A stretch of 64,000 bases of DNA from contig PQKR01000003.1 in assembly GCA_002918705.1 (NCBI GenBank), positions 186,001 through 250,000 on the forward strand. Reading direction: 5' to 3'. Positions 55,699 to 63,834 of this stretch are shown here, one piece after another; positions within the stretch are counted from its first letter, which is position 1, and the number at the start of each line of letters is the position of its first letter. Below the pieces are notes generated by a model. The model saw nothing but the letters and a program-made list of their open reading frames with translations. It did no database searches and was not told the DNA's origin. Made by a program: the position numbers and the translations under genes. This stretch comes from Escherichia sp. ESNIH1 (lineage in GTDB: Bacteria > Pseudomonadota > Gammaproteobacteria > Enterobacterales > Enterobacteriaceae).

Positions 55699-58600
55699 TT
55701 AATTAGCCCTACAGTCCGCTGTTCCCGGAAGGCAAGTATCAATCGGAGCATCCAGCGTCGCCGTTTGGGTTTTATCACCTTGCGTGACCACGGCCTTAAC
55801 GTGCAGCCAGGCGGCATCAGTGGTGGTTTCTTCGGTTCCCGCAACCCCCATCAATTTGCTTTCTGGCAGCATTACGCTGATGTCCTGGCCTACCTCACCG
55901 GCGGTGACAGTATGTACCGGGGCGCTATAGTCCATTGTTTGGCCATTTCTATCCCCACTAACGTTAGAGCTAACGGCAATCTGATCCCCTGCCGCCATGC
56001 CGTTGTAGTGCTGGATAACTACCGGTGTGCCACCCAATGCGATGTCATAGTTGACCACTCCTGCAGTCACTTCCGGCATTAAGATCGTAATCGGGCCGAA
56101 CGCTGGGCTCACAAAGGTCGACTGTGTTTTCCCTGTTTCGTCGCCTACCGTCGCAACAACGTTGAACGTCTCAGCAACGGTATCGGTGTAGGCCATCGTG
56201 GCGATCCCATTATTGTCGGTGTATGCCGTTGGTGAAGAGGCATTTTTGGCGTTATTAGAGTCTTTGCTCCAGCTAACCTCTGCGCCAGAGACCGGCCTGT
56301 TATCTTTCAGCACCACAACCTGAGCAATGTTTTGCGTTTTGCCATCGGCGACGGAGTTATTCACCTTCATGGTCACGGTCACATCCTGCTGAAGCTCACT
56401 AAACGTCACTAGCGTGGTGCCTTTCGCCTCACCGACCGTTGCCGTCACGGTGAGCCCGGTTTCTGGCGTCGTATCCGTCAGGCTCACTGTCGCATTACCC
56501 GCACTGTCGGTTACCGACGAGGCGGCGGCCAGTTTAGCGCTGCCGGTGGTGGCCCAGTTTACGGTAACGTTAGGCAGTGCCTTACCGTTGCTGTCTGTGA
56601 CCAGCGCATTGACAACGTCGGTTGACATGCCGTCAGCCGGCGAGTTATCGGTTGTCGTGGTAACGGTAATCTTATCCAGCACCGACTTAAAGGTGGTGGT
56701 CGTTGAACCTTTGGCATCACCCGCTGCTGCAGTCACGGTCAGGCCACTCTCCGCAACGGTATCCGTCAGGTTAACAGTAGCGATACCGCTGCTGTCGGTC
56801 ACTGTCGAGGTCGCAGCCAGTTTTGCGCTGCCGGTGGTGGTCCAGTTTACGGTCACGCCCGAGAGCGGTTTACCGTTACCATCCGTCACCGTGGCGCGGG
56901 CCACGTTAGGCGTGGTGCCATCAGCCGGAGAGTTGTCCGTGGTCATCTCTACGGCGATATTCTGCTGAATCCCGACGAACGTGGTGGTGGTTGTACCGGT
57001 AGCATCCCCCGCCGTGGCGGTCACGGTCAGGCCGCTCTCTGCCACGGTATCCGTCAGGTTAACGGTCGCGTTACCGTTGCCATCGGTCACCGATGAGGCC
57101 GCAGCCAGTTTTGCGCTGCCGGTCGTGCTCCAGTTAACGGTCACGCCAGAGAGCGCTTTGCCAGTGCTGTCTTTCACCGTCGCGCGGGCCACGTTAGGCG
57201 TGACGCCGTCGGCCTGCGAATTATCCGTGGTCATGCTCACGGAGATAGTGTTGCTCGTCGCGGCGGCAACGAAGGCGGAATCTGTGGATTCCGTTTTACC
57301 CGAGGCGCTGGCCGTCAGCTTCACCGACTCCGCTTTGGTATCGGTATACTCAACGCTGGCATGGCCGCTGCCGTCGGTCACGGCGTCGCTGTGTACGATG
57401 GTTGCGCTATGATCCACGCTCCAGCTCACCGGTACGCCCGACATCACCTTACCGCTGGCATCGCGAACGGTAACCTGGCCGCTGTTAGTGTCAACGCCGT
57501 CGGCTTTGCTGTTGTTATCGGTCAGCTTGAGGTTCAGCGAGCTCACCGACTCGTTAAAGCTGCTCGGTACGCTGCGGGTGATCGAGCCGGATGTAGCCGT
57601 AACCGTAACCTGCTCGGCGGTGCTGTCGGTAATGCCAACGGTGGCGTTACCGTTACCGTCGGTCACGCCGGTTGTGGCACTCAGTTTACCCGTTCCGCTG
57701 ACGCTCCAGATGATGTCAGCATTTCTGGCAGGCGATCCGTCCGAGGTGACCGCATGTACCATAACGGTATTATTGGTCGCCCCATCCGCCGGGCTGTTGT
57801 CCTGAATGCTGGTCAGGGTCATATCAGCCAGCGCGTCATTGCTCTGTTTCTTCTTATACTGCAGCACGATCTCATTGTTACGATCGACCAGATCGTAACG
57901 GCTGCCCGCCAGGCTGCGGCGAACGGCCACCTGATCGGGAGAAATTTGTGCCCCCCACGGCTGGCCCAGCGCATAGCGGAAGTTAAGGCTAAACTCGGTC
58001 TCATCCACTGAGTCCTGGCCACGACGATAGTCCACGCCGGCGGTGACTAACGGAACTGGGGTGTAGTTAAGTCCAACGGTGACCGCAGAAGGATTGTCCT
58101 GCAGCGTGTCCTTATCAAACAGGGCAACGTCATCGCCATAGTATTTTTCATACATCAGCTTTCCGCCCAGCTGTGGGTATGCGGGCAGGTAGCCATCGGC
58201 GCGAATGTCGAAGCCATCAGCAGGTTTTTCGTTATAGTCCGCATAGTCACGAGAGCTATGCCAGTCGGTGGTGCCCGCATAGGTGTTAAAGCCCAGCTTC
58301 AGGAAGTCTGTCCAGGCTTCGGCACCCGCCCCTACACGGCGGTTTTTCCCGGTGAAGTCATCGTCAAAGAAGACGTTTCCGCCAAACATCCAGTTTTCAA
58401 GATTAAATACCCTGACCCCTAAGCCAAAGTTACCGGTATTACGGCCGTCCGGCGCGCGGTAGCCGAGCTGGGTAAACAGCAGCTGCTGCTGGTTATCGTA
58501 CAGCGGCAGTAAGAAATCCAGAGAGCTATCGTCCCAGTTGCCGTTATCATCTACGTTCAGCTTCACCTTAGCCGTACCAAACTGGCTCAGCCAGTCCTGC

Positions 58601-58923
58601 GCTGAAGACGCCGCATAGCCCGTCGCCGCAGAAGCCGCCGCGCCCTTTAAACCGTCAGAGCCAGAGGAAGAGAGCGCGGATGCTGTGGTGCTGAGGGTGT
58701 CGCTGCCGGGCAACGAGGTATTTTCTGCCTCGGACTCTGACGCCGTAGAGGATGACGCAGGGCTACTTAGCAGGAAAGACGCTGAAACCGGGTAGGTTGT
58801 CAGTGAAAAGATACAAATAAAGAAGAGGACAAATTTTTGCTGCCAGTTCGACTGGCGTATCCTCTCGAACAGGCGCGCCTTGCGAGCCCTAACAAATGGT
58901 TTTGGTTTCGATTTTACTTTCAT
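55699..58923 (-). CDS. Intimin/invasin-type inverse autotransporter adhesin with six Big-1 domains
   Basis: Predicted outer-membrane adhesin (type Ve secretion) of 1074 residues. An N-terminal basic stretch and hydrophobic segment (about 28-48, ending PVSA) form an extended signal peptide, followed by a Ser/Thr/Ala-rich linker. The inverse autotransporter beta domain spans about 107-355, with NWDDSSLDFLLPLYDN and NTGNFGLGVR typical of the barrel. Six Big-1 domains follow at about 366-456, 460-552, 558-650, 654-746, 750-842 and 846-938. The C-terminal domain (943-1074) is not Big-1 or C-type lectin but resembles the repeats of the two neighbouring proteins, and ends with two cysteines (1064 and 1071). 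There is no LysM domain. Not an E. coli K-12 gene at this position. The host target cannot be inferred. Confidence 0.92.
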   Translation of the reverse strand: MKVKSKPKPFVRARKARLFERIRQSNWQQKFVLFFICIFSLTTYPVSASFLLSSPASSSTASESEAENTSLPGSDTLSTTASALSSSGSDGLKGAAASAATGYAASSAQDWLSQFGTAKVKLNVDDNGNWDDSSLDFLLPLYDNQQQLLFTQLGYRAPDGRNTGNFGLGVRVFNLENWMFGGNVFFDDDFTGKNRRVGAGAEAWTDFLKLGFNTYAGTTDWHSSRDYADYNEKPADGFDIRADGYLPAYPQLGGKLMYEKYYGDDVALFDKDTLQDNPSAVTVGLNYTPVPLVTAGVDYRRGQDSVDETEFSLNFRYALGQPWGAQISPDQVAVRRSLAGSRYDLVDRNNEIVLQYKKKQSNDALADMTLTSIQDNSPADGATNNTVMVHAVTSDGSPARNADIIWSVSGTGKLSATTGVTDGNGNATVGITDSTAEQVTVTATSGSITRSVPSSFNESVSSLNLKLTDNNSKADGVDTNSGQVTVRDASGKVMSGVPVSWSVDHSATIVHSDAVTDGSGHASVEYTDTKAESVKLTASASGKTESTDSAFVAAATSNTISVSMTTDNSQADGVTPNVARATVKDSTGKALSGVTVNWSTTGSAKLAAASSVTDGNGNATVNLTDTVAESGLTVTATAGDATGTTTTTFVGIQQNIAVEMTTDNSPADGTTPNVARATVTDGNGKPLSGVTVNWTTTGSAKLAATSTVTDSSGIATVNLTDTVAESGLTVTAAAGDAKGSTTTTFKSVLDKITVTTTTDNSPADGMSTDVVNALVTDSNGKALPNVTVNWATTGSAKLAAASSVTDSAGNATVSLTDTTPETGLTVTATVGEAKGTTLVTFSELQQDVTVTMKVNNSVADGKTQNIAQVVVLKDNRPVSGAEVSWSKDSNNAKNASSPTAYTDNNGIATMAYTDTVAETFNVVATVGDETGKTQSTFVSPAFGPITILMPEVTAGVVNYDIALGGTPVVIQHYNGMAAGDQIAVSSNVSGDRNGQTMDYSAPVHTVTAGEVGQDISVMLPESKLMGVAGTEETTTDAAWLHVKAVVTQGDKTQTATLDAPIDTCLPGTADCRAN
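56389..57252 (-). repeat. Three near-identical 288-bp coding repeats (Big-1 domains 3-5)
   Basis: Domains 3, 4 and 5 of the adhesin have a 96-residue (288-bp) period: TTDNS recurs at residues 565, 661 and 757. Long identical segments are shared (for example TVNW.TTGSAKLAA and TDTVAESGLTVTA), so recombination could change copy number. Confidence 0.85.
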
Positions 58924-59314
58924 GAGATCAGTCTCTTTTTCACAATGCCGAAAGCGTGCATAACGTTAGCGTTTGCACTTTTGAATTAATTGAAATTTAA
59001 ATTTACATTTCAAAACGAAATAACGAACACACTCCCTTGTCAGGTTGATAACGCTCTCTATTGAAAGGCTAAAAAAGGCTTACACCTGCCTAAAATTGGG
59101 CCAATTATTTCTTATGACAGATATAAAGCAAAACAGAAAAAATGCTCTATTTGAGACTTTTTTATCTTTTTGATAATAAACATTTTTTTGGCGTATTTAT
59201 AAGACGCTTGCCAGCGTTTCCTAACCTTAATAGAGTGTAGAGTTCTAAAGATTATTTAATTTATTAGCGGCATGAATAACATGAATATGGAATAGCTGGA
59301 AAGGGAACATAAAA
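58924..59314. promoter_or_regulatory. AT-rich divergent promoter region of adhesin and regulator genes
   Basis: 391 non-coding bases, clearly richer in A and T than the flanking core genes, between the adhesin (minus) and the regulator (plus). TGAAAT (58991-58996) and ATTTCA (59007-59012) form an inverted repeat around an AT-only centre about 70 bases upstream of the adhesin start and could be an operator. I could not assign promoters with confidence. A target for H-NS silencing is plausible. Confidence 0.55.
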
Positions 59315-59968
59315 ATGAGCGCAACGCCTGAAAATAACCTGTCAAATATTCTCTCCCGCCGTCCACTTCAGGCCTATCAGAGGATTTTCTCTGCGCTGGA
59401 AGATAAAGGTCATGTTTTTAGCCTGGCGCCTGGCGAGCGTGCTGAAAAAAACATAGCGGCAGAATGCAAAGTCTGGCTCGTTACGCGGGGCGTTTTTACC
59501 GTGGTGAGAGAATCGGATGACAGCTGGTTGGGCACGGCTTCCGCGCCCTTTGTGGTGGGTATAAGCGGGCTCTTCTCACAGCACGGCAAAAGCTACAGTC
59601 TGATGGCGCAAAATAGCTGCCAGGGTATTACCATTGAACGCGATCTTTTTTTTCAATACGTAGAGCAGAACCGTCTCTGGCAGGATGTCGCGCATATTCA
59701 GGCCTGGCTACTGGAGCTGCTGCTGTTTAGAGATGGCTGGCTCTCTTCCGGTGATGCATATCAGATGGTCAGGCGGCAGCTACTTAACCTGATGAAGCTG
59801 CCCTATGACATTCGTGTCGCCACACCCGTTGAGAGCTATATTCGCAAACATACATGCCTTTCCCGCAGCTCGGTTTTCCGTATTCTTTCACAACTGCGCA
59901 AAGGGAAATTTATCCTGATTAAAAAGGGGAAGCTGATTAACGTTGCCCGCCTCCCTGAGAAGTATTAA
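59315..59968 (+). CDS. IprA/YaiV-like winged-helix transcriptional regulator
   Basis: Predicted DNA-binding protein of 217 residues with an N-terminal cyclic-nucleotide-binding-like beta-roll (about 15-125). A C-terminal winged helix (about 165-217) contains VESYIRKHTCLSRSSVFRIL and a tail LRKGKFILIKKGKLINVARL that closely resembles the end of E. coli IprA/YaiV as I recall it. There is no obvious cAMP-binding arginine motif or iron-sulfur cysteine set. It is divergent from the inverse autotransporter and therefore its likely regulator. The ribosome-binding site is AAAGGGAAC. Confidence 0.82.
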   Translation: MSATPENNLSNILSRRPLQAYQRIFSALEDKGHVFSLAPGERAEKNIAAECKVWLVTRGVFTVVRESDDSWLGTASAPFVVGISGLFSQHGKSYSLMAQNSCQGITIERDLFFQYVEQNRLWQDVAHIQAWLLELLLFRDGWLSSGDAYQMVRRQLLNLMKLPYDIRVATPVESYIRKHTCLSRSSVFRILSQLRKGKFILIKKGKLINVARLPEKY

Positions 59969-59977
59969 TGGAATGCG

Positions 59978-60859
59978 TTACCCCTGGCCATATTTCTCCA
60001 GCAGCGCGCTGGCGATGGCCAGGGTTTCCGCATCGGCCACGCCATCATAGCGCGCCGGGCGGAAGTGCATCTGGAAGGCCATAATCACCCTCTTCTGCTG
60101 AGCTATCGTCATGCCTGGCACCACCTCATAGCCGTAGCGGGAGAGCGCATCCAGCAGGACGGCACTACTCACCCTTTCAGAAGGCGCGCGGCCGTTGAGG
60201 TAGAAGGTCACACGTTGGGCGTCGGGCCAGGCGCCAATCCCCTGCGCGGCCAGTTCACGCCACGGAAAGAGCGGACCGGGATCGACCTTACGCTGGGGGG
60301 CAATGTCCGAGTGCGCCACCACGTTAGCAGGGAGTATGTTGTAACTATTAATGATATCCTTCGCCAGTGGAATCAAGGCGGCGATCTGATCCGCTGCGAA
60401 GGGGGTAAAGTCTTTATCTCTGCCTATCTTCTGCCAGCCGCGGTTCTCCAGCTCAATGCCAATTGAGGTATCGTTAATCCGCGTCGCTCCCCGCCAGAAG
60501 CTCACCCCGGCGTGCCAGGCCAGCTCCTGCTCGGGCACCAGCTGCCAGATGCGCGGCTTCCCGTTGTGCACCGGCGGATGTTCTGGGATCAGATAGTGGG
60601 CGCTGACCTCTTTATCGGTCAGGGTTGTGAGGGAGGTATCGAAGTCGCCTGCGGTATAGTGGATCACCAGCACTTTTATTCGCGGATAGGCGGCCTGCGC
60701 CCGATGCTGGGTATCCAGCTCATAGCCCACCCTTTTTACTACGCCTTTATCGCTTATCTCGCTCTTCTTGCTTGCGCAGGCGCTAAGCAGCAGGGCCAAC
60801 ACCAGCAGCCAGAATCGTTGCCACACCGGCTGCGGCGTAGGGATGGGGAATAGCCGCAT
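59978..60859 (-). CDS. amiD: N-acetylmuramoyl-L-alanine amidase AmiD (lipoprotein)
   Basis: Zinc amidase anchored to the outer membrane that cleaves amide bonds in peptidoglycan and anhydro-muropeptides. The 293-residue product has a lipoprotein signal with lipobox LLSAC (cysteine 28). The amidase domain follows with zinc ligands in VLVIHYTAGDFD and VVAHSDIAPQRKVDPG and the catalytic glutamate in SIGIELENRGW, then a C-terminal peptidoglycan-binding domain. I chose the ATG at 60859 after AAGGAG; the earlier ATG at 60940 would hide the signal. The N terminus is some 17 residues longer than in E. coli. Its stop lies ten bases from the regulator stop (convergent). Confidence 0.93.
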   Translation of the reverse strand: MRLFPIPTPQPVWQRFWLLVLALLLSACASKKSEISDKGVVKRVGYELDTQHRAQAAYPRIKVLVIHYTAGDFDTSLTTLTDKEVSAHYLIPEHPPVHNGKPRIWQLVPEQELAWHAGVSFWRGATRINDTSIGIELENRGWQKIGRDKDFTPFAADQIAALIPLAKDIINSYNILPANVVAHSDIAPQRKVDPGPLFPWRELAAQGIGAWPDAQRVTFYLNGRAPSERVSSAVLLDALSRYGYEVVPGMTIAQQKRVIMAFQMHFRPARYDGVADAETLAIASALLEKYGQG

Positions 60860-60967
60860 CTTTACTCTCCTTTTTAACCTTCGATGCCACAAGCGGTGCA
60901 TAATCAAACAGCCAGGGCTATGATTGATAAAACTATACACATGTCGTTAGCTTATAAGGAAATCATT

Positions 60968-61486
60968 ATGCGCTACTCTCTTTTATCCGTCATTGCGCCC
61001 TGTGCGCTGGTGCTCTCCGCGTGCACCACTCCCGTGACGCCCGCGTTTAAGGATATCGGCACGCGCAGCGGTCCCTGCGTGGCAGGGGGTCCTGACGCCG
61101 TGGCGCAGCAGTTTTACGACTACCGCATCCAGCATCGCAGTAACGATCTGACCGCGCTGCGTCCCTACCTCAGCGACGATCTGGCCGCTATGCTGACCGC
61201 CGCCTCTCGCGACAGCCGCAACAGCGCTCTGCTGAGCGCCGATCCCTTCTCCAGCCGCGCGACGCCAGCACAAACGGCCACGGTCGCCAGCGCCTCAACC
61301 ATTCCCAACACCGACGCACGTAATATTCCTCTGCGCGTCGAGCTGACCCAGGGCAGCCAGCGCTGGCAGGATGAGGTATTGATGGTGCGTGAAGGCCAGT
61401 GCTGGGCAGTAGATGACGTACGCTATCTCGGCGGTAGCGTTCATGCCCCGGCAGGCTCTCTGCGCCAGTCAATCGAACATCGCTAA
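60968..61486 (+). CDS. ybjP: Lipoprotein YbjP
   Basis: Predicted lipoprotein of unknown function. The 172-residue product has a signal peptide with lipobox LVLSAC (cysteine 19) and the conserved GTRSGPCVAGGPDAVAQQFY and ASTIPNTDARNIPLRVEL segments shared with E. coli YbjP. I chose the ATG at 60968; upstream frame lies in the amiD promoter. In E. coli ybjQ separates ybjP from amiD; here it is absent and the two are divergent. Confidence 0.92.
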   Translation: MRYSLLSVIAPCALVLSACTTPVTPAFKDIGTRSGPCVAGGPDAVAQQFYDYRIQHRSNDLTALRPYLSDDLAAMLTAASRDSRNSALLSADPFSSRATPAQTATVASASTIPNTDARNIPLRVELTQGSQRWQDEVLMVREGQCWAVDDVRYLGGSVHAPAGSLRQSIEHR

Positions 61487-61494
61487 TACGCTGT

Positions 61495-61547
61495 ACAGGC
61501 CGGACCTCCACGATTTTGTGCTATTTTTAAGGTGGAAGACGGCCTGT
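61495..61547. other. Long imperfect hairpin between ybjP and artP
   Basis: ACAGGCCG (61495-61502) pairs with CGGCCTGT (61540-61547) and, inside, CCTCCAC (61505-61511) pairs with GTGGAAG (61532-61538) with one wobble, leaving a loop of about 20 bases. It is eight bases past the ybjP stop and has no T tract; it may protect the ybjP 3' end. Confidence 0.65.
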
Positions 61548-61560
61548 AGTTAAGTTTTAA

Positions 61561-61585
61561 CGCATAAATATTGCATAACTATTCT
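61561..61585 (+). promoter_or_regulatory. Possible ArgR binding site upstream of artP
   Basis: TGCAT-AACT-ATTCT at 61572-61585 matches the ARG box core TGAAT-N4-ATTCA at eight of ten positions; a weaker overlapping box begins at 61561. artP is ArgR-repressed in E. coli. The spacing of the two boxes is not the usual one, so the call is tentative. Confidence 0.5.
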
Positions 61586-61630
61586 GTCAACGTTACTATT
61601 TGCGGCCTCAATTGCTATCAGATTGCCTCG

Positions 61631-62359
61631 ATGAGTATTAAATTAAACGGCATTAACTGCTTCTACGGCGCACATCAGGCGCTGTTTGACATCACACTCG
61701 ACTGCCCCGAGGGCGAGACGCTGGTACTGCTTGGCCCAAGCGGCGCGGGCAAGAGTTCGCTGCTACGCGTCCTTAACCTGCTGGAGATGCCACGCTCCGG
61801 CACGTTGAGCATTGCCGGTAACAATTTCGATTTTGCTAAAACGCCTTCTGATAAAGCGATCCGCGAGCTGCGGCAAAACGTCGGCATGGTGTTTCAGCAG
61901 TACAACCTCTGGCCACACCTGACCGTGGTGCAGAATCTGATTGAAGCCCCTTGCCGGGTGCTGGGTCTGAGCAAAGAGCAGGCCCATGCCCGTGCCGATA
62001 AGCTCTTAGAGCGCCTGCGCCTGAAGCCCTACAGCGACCGCTACCCGCTGCACCTCTCCGGTGGTCAGCAGCAGCGCGTGGCCATTGCCCGCGCGCTGAT
62101 GATGGAGCCGCAGGTGCTGCTGTTTGACGAGCCGACGGCGGCGCTGGATCCCGAGATCACCGCGCAGATCGTCAGCATTATTCGCGAGCTGGCGCAGACC
62201 AAGATTACCCAGGTTATCGTGACTCACGAAGTTGAAGTGGCGCGTAAAACCGCCAGCCGTGTGGTGTATATGGAAAATGGCTATATCGTCGAACAGGGCG
62301 ATGCCAGCACCTTTACCGCACCGCAGACCGATGCGTTTAAAAACTACTTATCTCACTGA
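61631..62359 (+). CDS. artP: Arginine ABC transporter ATP-binding protein ArtP
   Basis: ATPase of the arginine uptake system. The 242-residue product has Walker [10 protein letters not shown], signature [15 protein letters not shown], Walker [13 protein letters not shown] and the H-loop THEVEVA. I chose the ATG at 61631 ([18 protein letters not shown]); frame upstream is the promoter and ARG box region. First gene of artPIQM. Confidence 0.97.
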   Translation: MSIKLNGINCFYGAHQALFDITLDCPEGETLVLLGPSGAGKSSLLRVLNLLEMPRSGTLSIAGNNFDFAKTPSDKAIRELRQNVGMVFQQYNLWPHLTVVQNLIEAPCRVLGLSKEQAHARADKLLERLRLKPYSDRYPLHLSGGQQQRVAIARALMMEPQVLLFDEPTAALDPEITAQIVSIIRELAQTKITQVIVTHEVEVARKTASRVVYMENGYIVEQGDASTFTAPQTDAFKNYLSH

Positions 62360-62379
62360 TATTTTTTTGGGAAGTGACA

Positions 62380-63111
62380 ATGAAAAAAGTATTGATTGCC
62401 GCGCTGCTCGCCAGCGTTAGCCTCTCTGCTACAGCAGCCCAAACCATTCGTTTTGCCACCGAAGCGAGCTACCCTCCGTTCGAATCTACCGATGCCAATA
62501 ACAAAATCGTTGGCTTCGACGTCGATCTGGCCAACGCGCTGTGTAAAGAGATTGATGCGACCTGTACGTTCACTAACCAGGCGTTCGATAGCCTGATCCC
62601 AAGCCTGAAGTTCCGCCGCTTCGACGCGGTGATGGCGGGTATGGATATTACCCCGGAGCGTCAGAAGCAGGTTCTGTTTACTAACCCGTACTACGACAAC
62701 TCGGCGCTGTTTATTGGCCAGCAGGGTAAATTTACCAGCATCGATGCGCTGAAAGGCAAACGCGTCGGCGTGCAGAACGGCACCACGCACCAGAAATTCA
62801 TTACCGATAAGCATCCGGAAATCACTACCGTACCGTACGACAGCTACCAGAACGCGCGTCTGGATCTGCAGAATGGCCGTATTGATGCCGTGTTCGGCGA
62901 CACCGCGGTGGTGACCGAATGGCTGAAGGCGAATAACAAACTGGCTGCGGTCGGCGATAAGGTGACGGATAAAGAGTATTTCGGCACGGGTCTGGGCATT
63001 GCGGTGCGTCAGGGCAATACCGACCTGCAGCAGAAATTTAATACCGCGCTGGAAAAAGTGAAGCAGGATGGTACCTACGAGACCATCTACAAAAAATGGT
63101 TCCAGAAGTAA
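62380..63111 (+). CDS. artI: Periplasmic arginine-binding protein ArtI
   Basis: Solute-binding protein of the arginine transporter. The 243-residue product has a Sec signal (MKKVLIAALLASVSLSATAA, cleavage near residue 19-20) and the type II binding fold with FATEASYPPFESTDANNKIV and GFDVDLANALCKEI. The ATG at 62380 follows GGGAAGTGACA; the in-frame GTG six bases earlier is part of that leader. The gap after artP is 20 bases. Confidence 0.97.
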   Translation: MKKVLIAALLASVSLSATAAQTIRFATEASYPPFESTDANNKIVGFDVDLANALCKEIDATCTFTNQAFDSLIPSLKFRRFDAVMAGMDITPERQKQVLFTNPYYDNSALFIGQQGKFTSIDALKGKRVGVQNGTTHQKFITDKHPEITTVPYDSYQNARLDLQNGRIDAVFGDTAVVTEWLKANNKLAAVGDKVTDKEYFGTGLGIAVRQGNTDLQQKFNTALEKVKQDGTYETIYKKWFQK

Positions 63112-63117
63112 TCCTTG

Positions 63118-63834
63118 ATGAATGAACTTTTTCCTTTAGCAAGCGCCGCCGGGATGACCGTCGGCCTTGCCGTTTGCGCGCTGGCCATTGGCCTGGTGCT
63201 GGCCATGCTCTTTGCCGTCTGGGAGTCCGCAAAGTGGCGTCCTGTGGCATGGCTCGGATCGGGGCTGGTGACTATCCTGCGCGGCCTGCCGGAAATTCTG
63301 GTGGTGCTCTTTATCTATTTTGGCTCGTCACAGCTGCTGCTGGTGCTCTCGGATGGCTTTACCCTGAACCTGGGGTTTGCGCAGATCCCGGTGCAGATGC
63401 AGATTGAAAACTTCGACGTCAGTCCGTTCCTGTGCGGGGTGATCGCCCTCTCCCTGCTCTATGCAGCCTATGCTTCTCAGACCCTGCGCGGGGCGCTGAA
63501 GGCTGTGCCGCAGGGCCAGTGGGAGTCCGGCCAGGCGCTGGGGCTGTCTAAAAGCGCTATTTTCTTCCGGCTGGTGATGCCGCAGATGTGGCGTCATGCC
63601 CTGCCGGGACTGGGTAACCAGTGGCTGGTGCTGCTGAAAGATACGGCGCTGGTATCACTTATCAGCGTTAACGATCTCATGCTGCAAACCCGCAGCATCG
63701 CGACCCGTACCCAGGAGCCATTTACCTGGTTTCTGGTGGCGGCGGCCATCTACCTGGTGATTACGCTTCTCAGTCAGTACATTCTCAAACGCATTGACCA
63801 ACGCGCGACACGTTTCGAACGGAGGCCTGGCTAA
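63118..63834 (+). CDS. artQ: Arginine ABC transporter permease ArtQ
   Basis: Inner-membrane permease of the HisMQ type. The 238-residue product has about five helices and the EAA loop that contacts the ATPase ([20 protein letters not shown]). I chose the ATG at 63118 ([16 protein letters not shown]), six bases after the artI stop; a TTG just upstream is also in frame. Its stop codon overlaps the artM start by one base (TAATG). Confidence 0.96.
   Translation: MNELFPLASAAGMTVGLAVCALAIGLVLAMLFAVWESAKWRPVAWLGSGLVTILRGLPEILVVLFIYFGSSQLLLVLSDGFTLNLGFAQIPVQMQIENFDVSPFLCGVIALSLLYAAYASQTLRGALKAVPQGQWESGQALGLSKSAIFFRLVMPQMWRHALPGLGNQWLVLLKDTALVSLISVNDLMLQTRSIATRTQEPFTWFLVAAAIYLVITLLSQYILKRIDQRATRFERRPG

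Noticed and set aside
56414-57412. Repetitive plus-strand frames rich in V, S and L
   Set aside because: They mirror the Big-1 repeats of the adhesin on the other strand; not separate genes.
59315-59968. Classic CRP or FNR paralogue
   Set aside because: The FNR cysteine set and the CRP cAMP-binding motif are not seen; the C-terminal tail fits IprA/YaiV better.
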